NCBI GenBank assembly: GCA_025330725.1
Contig: JAIWND010000035.1
Span: forward strand, 62,001 to 126,000
DNA: 64,000 nt
Source: Chlamydoabsidia padenii
Lineage: Eukaryota > Mucoromycota > Mucoromycetes > Mucorales > Cunninghamellaceae
Direction of reading: 5' to 3'
How positions within the stretch are numbered: position 1 is the first letter of the stretch; the number at the start of each line of letters is the position of its first letter. The translations under genes were made by a program, and so were the position numbers. This document shows positions 27,316 to 35,918 of the stretch, one piece after another. The notes below the pieces were generated by a model, which was not told the DNA's origin, searched no databases, and was given only the letters and a program-made list of their open reading frames with translations.

Positions 27316-30300
27316 TTAAGAGTGATGTTGCTTGATTCGGCTGATGTGAACGTTTTTGGTCACTTTGTTGTTCGAATCTATTAAGGTAACTGTTGAAGGC
27401 GAGTTGATTTCCTTGATTGTATATGGACCGACCCAATCTAATAGCAGTTTCCGGTGCCGATGTTGTTGCGATCGAGTTTGTTGTGTGTTGAAGAGCAAGA
27501 CCGAGTCGTTGACTGCATAAGGATTTGGTCGTAAAGATGAGGATTTCGCTTTGTGATTACATATAACGTCGTAGGCAGTGTTCAATACCGAGTTCATATT
27601 GTCGATGTAGTCAGAGATGGGTGGTGCTTTATATGATGTGTGCGAGTATGATGGTGGAGTGATGACATTTCCAGAAATGAGAGGCAAGCGTGCTTCGCGA
27701 CCGTGAACCAGGAAAAAGGGAGTATTCTTCGTTGAATCGTGTGTTGTTGTGTTGTGGACGAATCGGAAAATCCGTAAATGTTGGTCCCAATGTTCGTTTA
27801 TTCTTGGTTGGTCGATGTAGGAAATGATCATGCGTCTAATGGTACCCATCATCCGTTCCACTATGCCGTTCGATTGCGGGTGATACGCTGGTGTAAATTT
27901 GATGTCAATTTGGAATGCTTGTGCGAGTTGGTTGACGAAGGATGATCCAAAGGGTGGGCCATTGTCGGAAAGCCATTCATATGGTAAGCCATGTCTAGGT
28001 ACAAATTTGTTGTATAGAATCGATACTACAGCTTCTTGAGTTGTAGTTGGCATAGGATAGAGTTCGATGTATCGGCTGAAGGTATCCACGATGACCAGGA
28101 TGTACTGACTGTTGTTGTTCGTTTTTGGTAGAGGTCCAAAAAAATCCAAAGCTACACGGTGAAACGGATGATTGCCGGTGGTGTCGCGGTCAATTGTCTT
28201 TATAGGGTGATTTGGTGATTTCGTTTGTTGACACAGATTGCATTTGGTGATAAAGTTTTTGACGTCGCTGTATATTGTTGTCCACCAAAGTTTTGAGTTT
28301 ATGATTTTCTTGATTGTCTTGTTTATTCCAAAATGTCCAGCCCAGATGCTTGCATGGTGTTGTTGTATGACTAATGATTGAAGTTGAGAAGGTACCACCA
28401 AGCAAATGTTGTTTTTGGACTTGTCTGACGACCTAGGGAGCAATTTGTACAAGATAAAATCAATGAGTGTGTATCGAGAGTCCTTTCTGTTTACTTTCAG
28501 TTTCAACTTCCCTATAAGGAGATCCTTTTCTTGTGCAGATTTCCAATCAATTGTGTTGAGTGCTGTGAATGATGTTGAAATTGCATGCATTGACGGTAGT
28601 GGGTGTCGAGAGAGAGCGTCTGCTGCATGGTTGTTGGAGCCCTTGATGTATTGTATGTTGATATCAAATTGTTTGAGGAATAATGACCAGCGCCAGAGCC
28701 GAGGTTGATGGTGCTCCTTGGTGTTGAGTAGCCATGATAAGGAAGAGTGGTCAGTGTATACGGTGACTGGTGAGCATTCAATGTAGCAGCGAAACTTCTT
28801 GATTCCCCAGTATATCGCGAGAGCTTCAAGTTCCTGGACGCTATAGTTCTTTTCAGCAGGTGAGAGAGATCTAGATGCAAACGATAAAGGATAAGGGTAA
28901 TCATGATGGCGTTGGCAAAGAATTACTGCAATTCCAGATGTTGTAGCTGCATCAGAGTGAATTTCGAATGGGAGTATAAAGTTGGGTTGCTTGAGTGTTG
29001 GCAAAGATGCAAGGTCGTTTTTTAATGTCGTGAAAGCATGTTGTTGATCGGTGTTCCACGTGAAGGGGGTTTCTTTTTTCTTGAGGCGACGCAGTGGCTC
29101 CGATTTGACGGCAAAAGAAGATATGAATCGATGGTACACATTGGCCATTCCAAGGAAGCGCTCGACATGTTTTATCGTTTGAGGTGTTGGGAAGTTGATG
29201 ATTGGTGCAATTTTATCTGGATCTGATGTTACGCCGTTTTCAGAGATGATGAAACCGAGATACTTGATTTTTGGAACAGCAAATTGGCATTTTGACAGCT
29301 TGATGGACAGATTAGCAGCGAGAAGAGCATCGAGAACCAGTTGTAGATGTTGGAGGTGTTGAGAGATGGAGGAGGAGTAGATGACAATGTCGTCCATATA
29401 ACACGTACAGCAGGACCATTTTAAGTTAGACAGTACTTGATCCATTAGTGATTGGAAGACGGCTGGAGCGTTGGATAGACCAAAAGGCATGACGTTGAAT
29501 TGATATACACCGTTTCTTGTTGACAGAGCAGTTTTTGGACGATGCTCTTGTTTCACCGGTATTTGCCAGTAGCCGCTAGCGAGATCCAATTTGGTGAATA
29601 TTGTTGCTTGTCCTAATGAATCAAGAGCGTCATGTATGGAAGTAAATGTGTATTGTATTCTTTTTGTCACCTGATTAATAGCTTTGTAATCACCAACAAG
29701 ACGGTATGATCCATCTGCTTTCTTCACCATGTGAGCTGGTGAGGCCCACTGTGGAGACTGGACCAATGAAATGATGTTGAGAGAGATGAGTTCTTCCAAT
29801 TCCGTGTCCATTTGTTGCTGTATTATTGGGTGCAAGCGCCGTGGTGGAATGAATATAGGTTGGGAATCACCAGTATCGATTGTAAATTCGATGAGGTTGG
29901 TCACGGATGGTTTTTTGTTATTCTCCGGAATTATGGCCGAGTGATGTTGAATGATTTGATGTATTTGCTGTTTTTCGTTTGGTGTGAGAACAGAGGTTGC
30001 AAATATGTTGGAAGATTTTGATGCGATCGGTATATCAATTTTGTTGCCGTTGATGTTGATGATCAATTGCTGCTTGTTCGAGTCCACAATCCCTTTGAGT
30101 TGCTTAATAAGATCATACCCGATGACTAATGATTTCGAGAGATTCTGAATCACATGTAGGTGCACCTGTTTTCCGAATAATATCACTTTTGCTGTACCGC
30201 AGGTGGATGTTGTGTTCCCATTAATATCTTGATAGTCTATGGAATTTGTGGTGTCAAGTGCAAGGTTGAGTTTGGTGCATGTGGAATAGTCAATTGCCGA

Positions 30301-31422
30301 GATTTCAGCGCCTGTATCGACTAACGCCAATAAGTCGTGGCCTTGAATAGAAATAGAGCAATGGGGTGAGTAGTATCGAGTGTTTGCAACATGAGATATA
30401 TGATTGATTTCTACTTTCCTTTCCGAGTTTTCAGAAGCTTTTTGTGTATCATTGGTGTTGCCAGAAACTTGCACCGAATTGACATTGCGAGTTGATTTAG
30501 TGTAGTTCCCACGGTTGGCTTTGGCGTTCTTGTAACATCGTTTTGTGAGATGACCAATTTTTCCACATACGTCGCAAATGGGTTTTCCGTTTTCGGTCCA
30601 CGCACGTTTTTGTTGGTTGTTGTTGTTGCGTCGGTTATTGTTGTGGTGATTGTTGTTGTTGTAGTTGTTGTTGCGGTTACCGTTTCGCTGTCCATGCCGA
30701 ATATGGCCAATCATTTCCACGTCTTCGTCGATAGGTTGTATGTTTTGTTGATGGTTGAATTGTTGAGGTTGATCGTTGAAGAGAGAAGGATAATCATAAA
30801 CGTTCTGTTCGATGCTGAGGGCTTCGTCGACAACTTCTGCTAAAGTGAGAGATTTTTTGTCCTTTGGGTCACCATTTGAGTTATCTCTGTCGAATGCGCG
30901 CAGCTGTGAAAATAATAGATATTTGAGTGTTTCAGAGTGTAGAGACCGAATAAAGATGTCAATGAGTTCTCTGTCCCGTTTTGCCTTGTTGAGATCCCTA
31001 ATAGTGTTGTCGAAGTCAGTCGCATGAAGAGCCAAAGGTTGGTTTCGTTGTTGTTTAAGTTGGTTGAGTTTAGCCATGGTCTCTTGATCCTCTTTTTCGG
31101 CAGGTCTGCCGAACCGTGCCAGCAACGTCTCTTGGTAGCGGTTCCATGATGTTAGTAAGATTGGATTCAGCTTGAGTGCGTACACTTGGAGTTGTTGGGG
31201 TAAAAGGTTGATTGAGGGTCGGATAAGGAGTTGATGTGGTATGCCATAGCTGTCGGCGATTGCTTCATAAGTTTTAAACCATGAACGAAGACTGGTATTG
31301 GGCGAGTAGGGTGTGATTGGGAGCTTTTCTGCCGTTTGTAGCTGTAACCAGTTGGTGAATTCACTGGATTGTTGGAGCTGGTTAGGGTTGATCCCCGGTG
31401 TTGTTGAATATTTAGGCGCCAT
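27316..31422 (-). CDS. Retrotransposon Gag-Pol polyprotein, single frame
   Basis: 1368 residues with no stop or shift. Order by approximate residue: Gag region 1-270 with an Asn-rich stretch; CCHC knuckle near 281 (CDVCGKIGHLTKRC); aspartic protease near 366 (LVDTGAE); reverse transcriptase with YMDDIVIYS near 674; RNase H with TDHSSLSWLL. The integrase has an HHCC zinc region (about 1023) and the DDE triad carried by ALDFFGP (about 1090), SDNGPPFG (about 1150) and NGIVERMMG (about 1186). No chromodomain is visible at the C-terminus. Gag and Pol are fused in one frame, as in Tf1-type elements, with no frameshift or stop between them. The start ATG is only about 21 bases from the 5' LTR. Confidence 0.96.
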   Translation of the reverse strand: MAPKYSTTPGINPNQLQQSSEFTNWLQLQTAEKLPITPYSPNTSLRSWFKTYEAIADSYGIPHQLLIRPSINLLPQQLQVYALKLNPILLTSWNRYQETLLARFGRPAEKEDQETMAKLNQLKQQRNQPLALHATDFDNTIRDLNKAKRDRELIDIFIRSLHSETLKYLLFSQLRAFDRDNSNGDPKDKKSLTLAEVVDEALSIEQNVYDYPSLFNDQPQQFNHQQNIQPIDEDVEMIGHIRHGQRNGNRNNNYNNNNHHNNNRRNNNNQQKRAWTENGKPICDVCGKIGHLTKRCYKNAKANRGNYTKSTRNVNSVQVSGNTNDTQKASENSERKVEINHISHVANTRYYSPHCSISIQGHDLLALVDTGAEISAIDYSTCTKLNLALDTTNSIDYQDINGNTTSTCGTAKVILFGKQVHLHVIQNLSKSLVIGYDLIKQLKGIVDSNKQQLIININGNKIDIPIASKSSNIFATSVLTPNEKQQIHQIIQHHSAIIPENNKKPSVTNLIEFTIDTGDSQPIFIPPRRLHPIIQQQMDTELEELISLNIISLVQSPQWASPAHMVKKADGSYRLVGDYKAINQVTKRIQYTFTSIHDALDSLGQATIFTKLDLASGYWQIPVKQEHRPKTALSTRNGVYQFNVMPFGLSNAPAVFQSLMDQVLSNLKWSCCTCYMDDIVIYSSSISQHLQHLQLVLDALLAANLSIKLSKCQFAVPKIKYLGFIISENGVTSDPDKIAPIINFPTPQTIKHVERFLGMANVYHRFISSFAVKSEPLRRLKKKETPFTWNTDQQHAFTTLKNDLASLPTLKQPNFILPFEIHSDAATTSGIAVILCQRHHDYPYPLSFASRSLSPAEKNYSVQELEALAIYWGIKKFRCYIECSPVTVYTDHSSLSWLLNTKEHHQPRLWRWSLFLKQFDINIQYIKGSNNHAADALSRHPLPSMHAISTSFTALNTIDWKSAQEKDLLIGKLKLKVNRKDSRYTLIDFILYKLLPRSSDKSKNNICLVVPSQLQSLVIQQHHASIWAGHFGINKTIKKIINSKLWWTTIYSDVKNFITKCNLCQQTKSPNHPIKTIDRDTTGNHPFHRVALDFFGPLPKTNNNSQYILVIVDTFSRYIELYPMPTTTQEAVVSILYNKFVPRHGLPYEWLSDNGPPFGSSFVNQLAQAFQIDIKFTPAYHPQSNGIVERMMGTIRRMIISYIDQPRINEHWDQHLRIFRFVHNTTTHDSTKNTPFFLVHGREARLPLISGNVITPPSYSHTSYKAPPISDYIDNMNSVLNTAYDVICNHKAKSSSLRPNPYAVNDSVLLFNTQQTRSQQHRHRKLLLDWVGPYTIKEINSPSTVTLIDSNNKVTKNVHISRIKQHHS

Positions 31423-31430
31423 GGTGGTTT

Positions 31431-31443
31431 GGTAGTCTCACCA
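31431..31443 (-). other. Putative primer-binding site
   Basis: Immediately adjacent to the 5' LTR on the coding strand and beginning TGG, complementary to a tRNA ending in CCA. The matching tRNA was not identified. Confidence 0.6.
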
Positions 31444-31578
31444 TGTAATGTTTAGGTTTTAAAGACGGAGACGGAGCGGAGTCCAAATAAGAGATGAGAT
31501 ATGAGTGAGAAGAAAAGATAATGTTTATTGATATAACAAAGGATAAATATATATAGAGAAAGAGCGGAGTATATGACA
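31444..31578 (-). repeat. 5' LTR of the retrotransposon
   Basis: 135-bp LTR on the promoter side of the gag-pol gene; contains TATATATA and AATAAA-like strings in sense orientation. Confidence 0.95.
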
Positions 31579-32477
31579 CCTTCCACTTTCTGAGTGGGAG
31601 GGAGGGCTTTCTGTTATGCTGATTAACTTTTTGAAAATCATTAAAAGGGAATCTATAAAACATGAACAAAAACATCAATTATTAGTTATAACTGTTTTGA
31701 TTATTGATTGAAATAGTGTTTTAGTACATGTTATTTCTGACTCTATAAGTGGAGGGCCACAAGCAATATATTTCAAATCCCGCCCACCGTCTTGGCTTGA
31801 TTAGGACAAAGTATTACAGGAATCAGTATTATAACTACAGTATGTATGAAATCTGTCACTTCAATTGCTACAAAGTGGAATTAAAAGAATGATTACACCT
31901 TATACATGATAACAATAAGACACTGATTCCAGTCAACCCCGATCCTATTGGCTGACATTTTCAATCTTTTCATAAAAATAAAAAAAAAGGTACCTTTGTG
32001 AGCATCTCCTTTTCGTACCTTCTCCTTGAACTTGACTTGCTCGTTCTGATTGCTCTTAATTCTAAGTTGTCTATACAAAATTTGAACTAGTTTGTCATCA
32101 AGGGGTGGTAACACTGACTTCAACTCCTTTTGATTAACAATTCCCCCCCTCCCTTTTGCTCGGGTTCAAAGAAAAAGATAGTATCATTGACTTTTTTCTG
32201 ACTCGATGACTTTTTTTTTTCTTTCACAAAATGATGATACATCATTAATGTGGCAAAGGAATCGAGTTGTAAAAGAAAGACAAAGCCAAACATAAGACGC
32301 ATGAAGCGGGATTTGAAAAAAGATCGACATATTTTTATTTTGTTATTGATGATTCAAACGAAGAAAAAGAGACAATCTAATGCACTGAAGTGAAAGAAAA
32401 CAAGAAGGAATCAAAAAAAAGAGAGGGATAGAGAGAGATGAAGATGGATGCCAGGATGAGTTGAGAGAAAAAATTGT
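31579..32477. other. Intergenic region beyond the retrotransposon
   Basis: Contains motif copies at 31772-31785 (TTCAAATCCCGCCC) and 32306-32318, and one doubtful small gene described separately. Confidence 0.5.
31998..32302 (-). CDS. Doubtful small hydrophobic-leader protein
   Basis: A minus-strand ATG at 32302 starts a hydrophobic leader (MRLMFGFVFLLQL) ending in MMYHHF. If a non-canonical donor (GTGAAA) there is joined to an acceptor before GAG TTG AAG, the frame continues as ELKSVLPPLDDKLVQILYR and then basic residues. Both halves are open, but no family is recognised and the donor is weak. The motif GCGGGATTTGAAA sits only 4 bases upstream of the ATG, unusually close. It could equally be chance. 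Confidence 0.2.
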
Positions 32478-32699
32478 CTATGCACTGAAACCACAGTAGC
32501 AGGCATCGCCGTAGCAGTAGTGTTCTAGACTGCCTTTGCCTACATCAGTACCAGCGCAAATGTCCGAACAAGATCGTCCATTAATGGTACAGTCAGCGGA
32601 TCCACAATCACCACGCTTGGCCAAAGAGCCAAAGGCACTGACCATGGTAGAAAGAGCGACCAAAGTGGTCAAAGTAACGATAGATTTGAAGGCCAACAT
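32478..32699 (-). CDS. Small secreted cysteine-rich protein
   Basis: A 73-residue intronless protein of unknown function. Residues 1-22 form a textbook signal peptide (MLAFKSIVTLTTLVALSTMVSA). A short linker ends in a dibasic KR (about residue 29), a possible Kex2 site. The mature part, about 44 residues, has seven cysteines in the order C-x4-C-x6-C-x3-C, then three clustered near the C-terminus (CYGDACYC). No known toxin or defensin family is recognised with confidence. A TATAAAA box lies about 95 bases upstream of the ATG. Small size, secretion and disulfide-type spacing suggest an extracellular effector-like or wall-associated peptide; that is inference. Confidence 0.75.
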   Translation of the reverse strand: MLAFKSIVTLTTLVALSTMVSAFGSLAKRGDCGSADCTINGRSCSDICAGTDVGKGSLEHYCYGDACYCGFSA

Positions 32700-33603
32700 G
32701 TTGAAAAAGAGTAAGAGATTCGAAGCTGAGTTTGTTGAGTTGTAAAAGTGAATGAAAGAAACGAAAATTGTGCAAAAGGAACTGTCTTTTTATAGTTGAA
32801 AGAAAGGGGAAGGGTTCCAGTAAAAGAAAAGTGGCAATAACACCATCATCATCATTGGAGGGAGGGGGGAGCTATAGAACCCCCAGTAAATCAAATGGGA
32901 GAAAAAAGGGGTAACGATCGGGGTTTGAATTTGCGGCATGAAATGTGGTGGTGACAACTCCTATAAAGCTATTTCTGTACAAGTGTCATGTTTAATCAAG
33001 GGGATGATGATAGAAAGGAATTCATCAAAGACTTTTATTACTACCCCCTTCCACGTTTATTATTAATAGCCATTCATCCCCATGAACTTTCGATCGAATT
33101 AAAAACAGAAGAACTAAGAAGGAGAGTGAGACTTTAGCAACGTAAGAGAATCGAGTCGAGAACGTAGATCCATTTAAGGAGGAGTGAAGCTTAAGGGGAT
33201 TTTGTACCAAAGGATCTATCATTCCAGTACTTTCTGTTGAAAAGGGGTGTCCTTCTTCATCATGACCCAGTAAGAGAGGAGAATAAGGAGTCTACAAAAA
33301 AAAAAAAAAGATTAAGGAGACGGAAGAAAACCATCAATACGGAATCATTATATGTAGTAGAGTTATGTAATGTTTATTAAGAAGATGGAATCAAATTAAA
33401 GGGTATAGAAGCTAATAATTATTGTATACAGAATAATAATAATAGTAATGGTAATAGTAATAATAACAATAACAAGAAGGATAAAATAAAAGGTATAGCA
33501 TGTAAAGAGATGAGTCCAGCCCAGGTTAATATAGACACTAGTTTAAACTATACTAATAACATTTAGCCACTGGTAGCCACTAATTCGAGATGATCACCAT
33601 GAA
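32700..33603. other. Gene-free stretch
   Basis: Promoter of the secreted peptide with TATA box and motif variant (32918-32930). There is also an AT-rich AAT/TAA-rich stretch (about 33430-33470). A 65-codon minus frame at 33025-33222 is not called. Confidence 0.5.
32918..32930 (+). promoter_or_regulatory. Recurrent motif variant upstream of secreted peptide
   Basis: TCGGGGTTTGAAT, about 220 bases upstream of the start codon and about 120 bases beyond the TATA box. Confidence 0.4.
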
Positions 33604-34614
33604 TCAGGTTTGAGAATGCCGCCGTAAGGTTACAAGTTGCGCCCTATTCGCCACAGTGGTTTCTAGATTATTGACGGTTTGGTGAGACCCATCATACATA
33701 GGAGAAGGATTCGGTGTATAAGCAGGTGGTGGTAAATCAGGAGCCAATGGATGTGTATTGTCGAGAATGATGGGTGATTCGCGATAATAACATGGTCCGA
33801 CCTGCTGCCCCTGATAACTTGTTTGTTGAGATCCAGATTCATCACGTAATGTGCGCACAGAGTCCAATTCTTTTGCTGAAGGTGCTGATGGTATTACCTG
33901 TTGTTGTTGTCTTTGTTGTTGTTGTGAAGGTATGGATATCACTTGTCTTTGCTGTTGGTCCGTGGTCAAGGTTGGTACAAAAGGATAGATAGTAGGTGGT
34001 GCTGATGGTTGAGGTATTGCTGTTGCTACTTCCTTGTCGTCACTATTGGTGGTTAATAATGTTGATACGAAGGGATCATGTGATATATTATCACTACCAT
34101 TGTTATTATATTCCGTTGCTGATCCATGTGGGTTGATGATGAAATTGACTGGTGGTGTATCACTACTCCCTTGTTGTCCATGATGACTCGTAAAGTGTCG
34201 TTTTGTCGTCATCGTTTTGTCGTCATCCTCAGCACCATTGCTTTTGTTGATTTCTTGATTTTTCCGCCTTTGTATTTTTATAAAGATAATGATGGTCGCC
34301 ACTATCGCAACCCCGCCAAGTCCGCCTATAAGAGAGAGAATAGTAACCATTCGAGTCAACGCAGCTTGGTCATCTCGTAATTGGGCTTCCAAACTGTCTT
34401 CATTCTTTGTATCCGTCAAGGTTGCGGTTGGTTTGTCGTTTTTAAGAGGCTGTGTTGATGCCAATGTCCATGTTGTAGCCAACGAGTGAGATGACTTGAG
34501 TCCTTGAGAATTACTTGTGATGGGTACCGCATCAGCATACACAAAGTAATGTAAACCACTAATAATAGCCAGCACACCCAATAAAGAGAATTGCCACAAG
34601 ACAATGCACTTCAT
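33604..34614 (-). CDS. Single-pass membrane protein with PPxY tail
   Basis: 336 residues, intronless, family not recognised. The ATG at 34614 gives a signal peptide (residues 1-28, ending YADA). The frame continues further upstream but that part is low-complexity Phe and lies in the promoter region. Then come a Ser/Thr-rich extracellular segment (30-88), one membrane span at about 90-112 (LSLIGGLGGVAIVATIIIF) and a basic stop-transfer IKIQRRK. The long cytosolic tail has Gln-rich runs and ends in PPPAYTP, a PPxY motif of the kind bound by WW-domain ubiquitin ligases such as Rsp5. The layout resembles Mid2/Wsc-type sensors or Rsp5 adaptors; neither is proven. Confidence 0.7.
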   Translation of the reverse strand: MKCIVLWQFSLLGVLAIISGLHYFVYADAVPITSNSQGLKSSHSLATTWTLASTQPLKNDKPTATLTDTKNEDSLEAQLRDDQAALTRMVTILSLIGGLGGVAIVATIIIFIKIQRRKNQEINKSNGAEDDDKTMTTKRHFTSHHGQQGSSDTPPVNFIINPHGSATEYNNNGSDNISHDPFVSTLLTTNSDDKEVATAIPQPSAPPTIYPFVPTLTTDQQQRQVISIPSQQQQRQQQQVIPSAPSAKELDSVRTLRDESGSQQTSYQGQQVGPCYYRESPIILDNTHPLAPDLPPPAYTPNPSPMYDGSHQTVNNLETTVANRAQLVTLRRHSQT

Positions 34615-35189
34615 GGATTGTATATACAACAGATGTTTGCCTATAGGAATAAGTAAAAAAAAAAAAAAAAAGAAGACGAAAAAAAAAGGAGCGGGAAGAA
34701 GAAAGAGTAATGGGAATTTTAAAAAAAATAAGGCCTTTACCGGGTTTTCCACAAATTACATTTCGAGTCCCGACATTGTTTGGTTAAATGTACATACACA
34801 GGTCAATTGTTTAAAATCATAGAGTGTATAGTAATATTTGGATGCACCAGTCATACGACAATTGTTTATTTGTAAATAAGACCATTAAACTAACTACATC
34901 TACACCATCCCATCACACATTCCCACCCACTAACCCCTCCCCCCCCTCCACCAAATTACCCATTGTTGTCGTTGATCCATCGTCTGGTGATTTGTCAATC
35001 GTCGATCGCCGATAGCATGTATATCCCAGAGATTGTGATTTGTGAGCAAAAAGTTTATTTTGAGCTCATCGGGTTCGTTCTCGTCTCACCCAATTAAAAA
35101 AAAAAAGAAGGGGAATATAGACTAGCTACTACAAGAGACAGTATATAAAGTTAAACAATGAAGAGGGAGGGGGGGATTGTAAACTAAAT
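34615..35189. other. Intergenic region
   Basis: Upstream of the PPxY protein, with a motif variant at 34762-34774 and A runs; 3' flank of the eL22 gene. No gene is supported. Confidence 0.5.
34762..34774 (+). promoter_or_regulatory. Recurrent motif variant upstream of PPxY protein
   Basis: TTCGAGTCCCGAC, about 148 bases upstream of the start codon. Confidence 0.4.
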
Positions 35190-35555
35190 CTATTCTTCGT
35201 CGGCTTCTTCTTCATCGTTGGCAATGTTGAAGTAACGGAGAGTGAAGGTTTGCTTGTCGGTAGCAATGACACGGAGCCAATCACGGATTTGGTTCTTCTT
35301 CAAGAACTTCTTGGTCAAGTACTTGATGTAACGCTTGGAGAAGGCAATGTTGGCAACAATGGTGACCTTGTTATCGGAGCGAGTGATGGTGACAGATTCA
35401 CCCAAGTTGTTGGTACGGCCATCCACCTTGACACGGTCATGAAGATACTTTTCAAAAGCAGCAACGTCAAAGATCTTGTCGTTAGCAGGAGCAGAGCAGT
35501 CAACAACCACCTTGGTTTTCTTGATAGCAGCAGAGTTAGTCTTGGTAGGAGCCAT
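35190..35555 (-). CDS. RPL22: 60S ribosomal protein eL22
   Basis: Component of the large ribosomal subunit, 121 residues, normal length for the family. The sequence VVVDCSAPANDKIFDVAAFEKYLHD matches the eL22 fold start (see positions about 15-40). Further support comes from KVDGRTNNLG, SKRYIKYLTKKFLKKNQIRDWLRV, and an acidic tail (DEEEADEE). Unusually for a ribosomal protein gene in an intron-rich genome it has no intron in the coding region. Its start codon lies 364 bases from that of the divergent endopolyphosphatase gene. An AAAG microsatellite sits about 45 bases upstream, in the leader. Confidence 0.97.
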   Translation of the reverse strand: MAPTKTNSAAIKKTKVVVDCSAPANDKIFDVAAFEKYLHDRVKVDGRTNNLGESVTITRSDNKVTIVANIAFSKRYIKYLTKKFLKKNQIRDWLRVIATDKQTFTLRYFNIANDEEEADEE

Positions 35556-35598
35556 TGTTTGAATTAAGAATCAACGAGGTGAATAAAGGGAAGAAGGG

Positions 35599-35599
35599 A

Positions 35600-35634
<35 letters not shown>
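35599..35634. repeat. (AAAG)n microsatellite
   Basis: About nine AAAG units in the short region shared by the divergent eL22 and endopolyphosphatase genes. Confidence 0.9.
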
Positions 35635-35918
35635 GAAAGGTCTAAATACCGTCCTCAAAAAAAAAAAAATTTTAAACAGAAAAAAGAAAAGCCACTAATT
35701 CAGGTAACTGAAACAACGGAGTCTGAATCGGTGATTTAAATGTTAGATTTGCATATCTCAGCAAAGTTAAATTCCATTCCCTCTTTCTTTCTTTCCTTTC
35801 TTTCTTTCCATTCTTCTTCATTCTTCTACATTGATACATTACTACTTTACCTATTTAGTAAACACAAACTAATATATAAACATCATAAAACTATCTACAC
35901 TGTGAACATAGTCAAGTC

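Larger units (their letters stand above)
27027..31578 (-). mobile_element. Complete Ty3/Gypsy-type LTR retrotransposon
   Basis: A 4552-bp element transcribed on the minus strand. Each end is a 135-bp LTR (27027-27161 and 31444-31578) beginning TG and ending CA; I see no difference between the two. CCTT flanks both sides (27023-27026 and 31579-31582), a probable 4-bp target duplication. Next to the 5' LTR the minus strand reads TGGTGAGACTACC, a likely primer-binding site. A short purine-rich GTGGGGA abuts the 3' LTR. Internally there is one long gag-pol frame. Order PR-RT-RNase H-integrase places it in Ty3/Gypsy rather than Copia. Identical LTRs with an open frame indicate a recent insertion. 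Confidence 0.96.

Noticed and set aside
33025..33222. 65-codon minus frame with a hydrophobic stretch
   Set aside because: No signal-peptide cleavage site, no family and no neighbouring exons.
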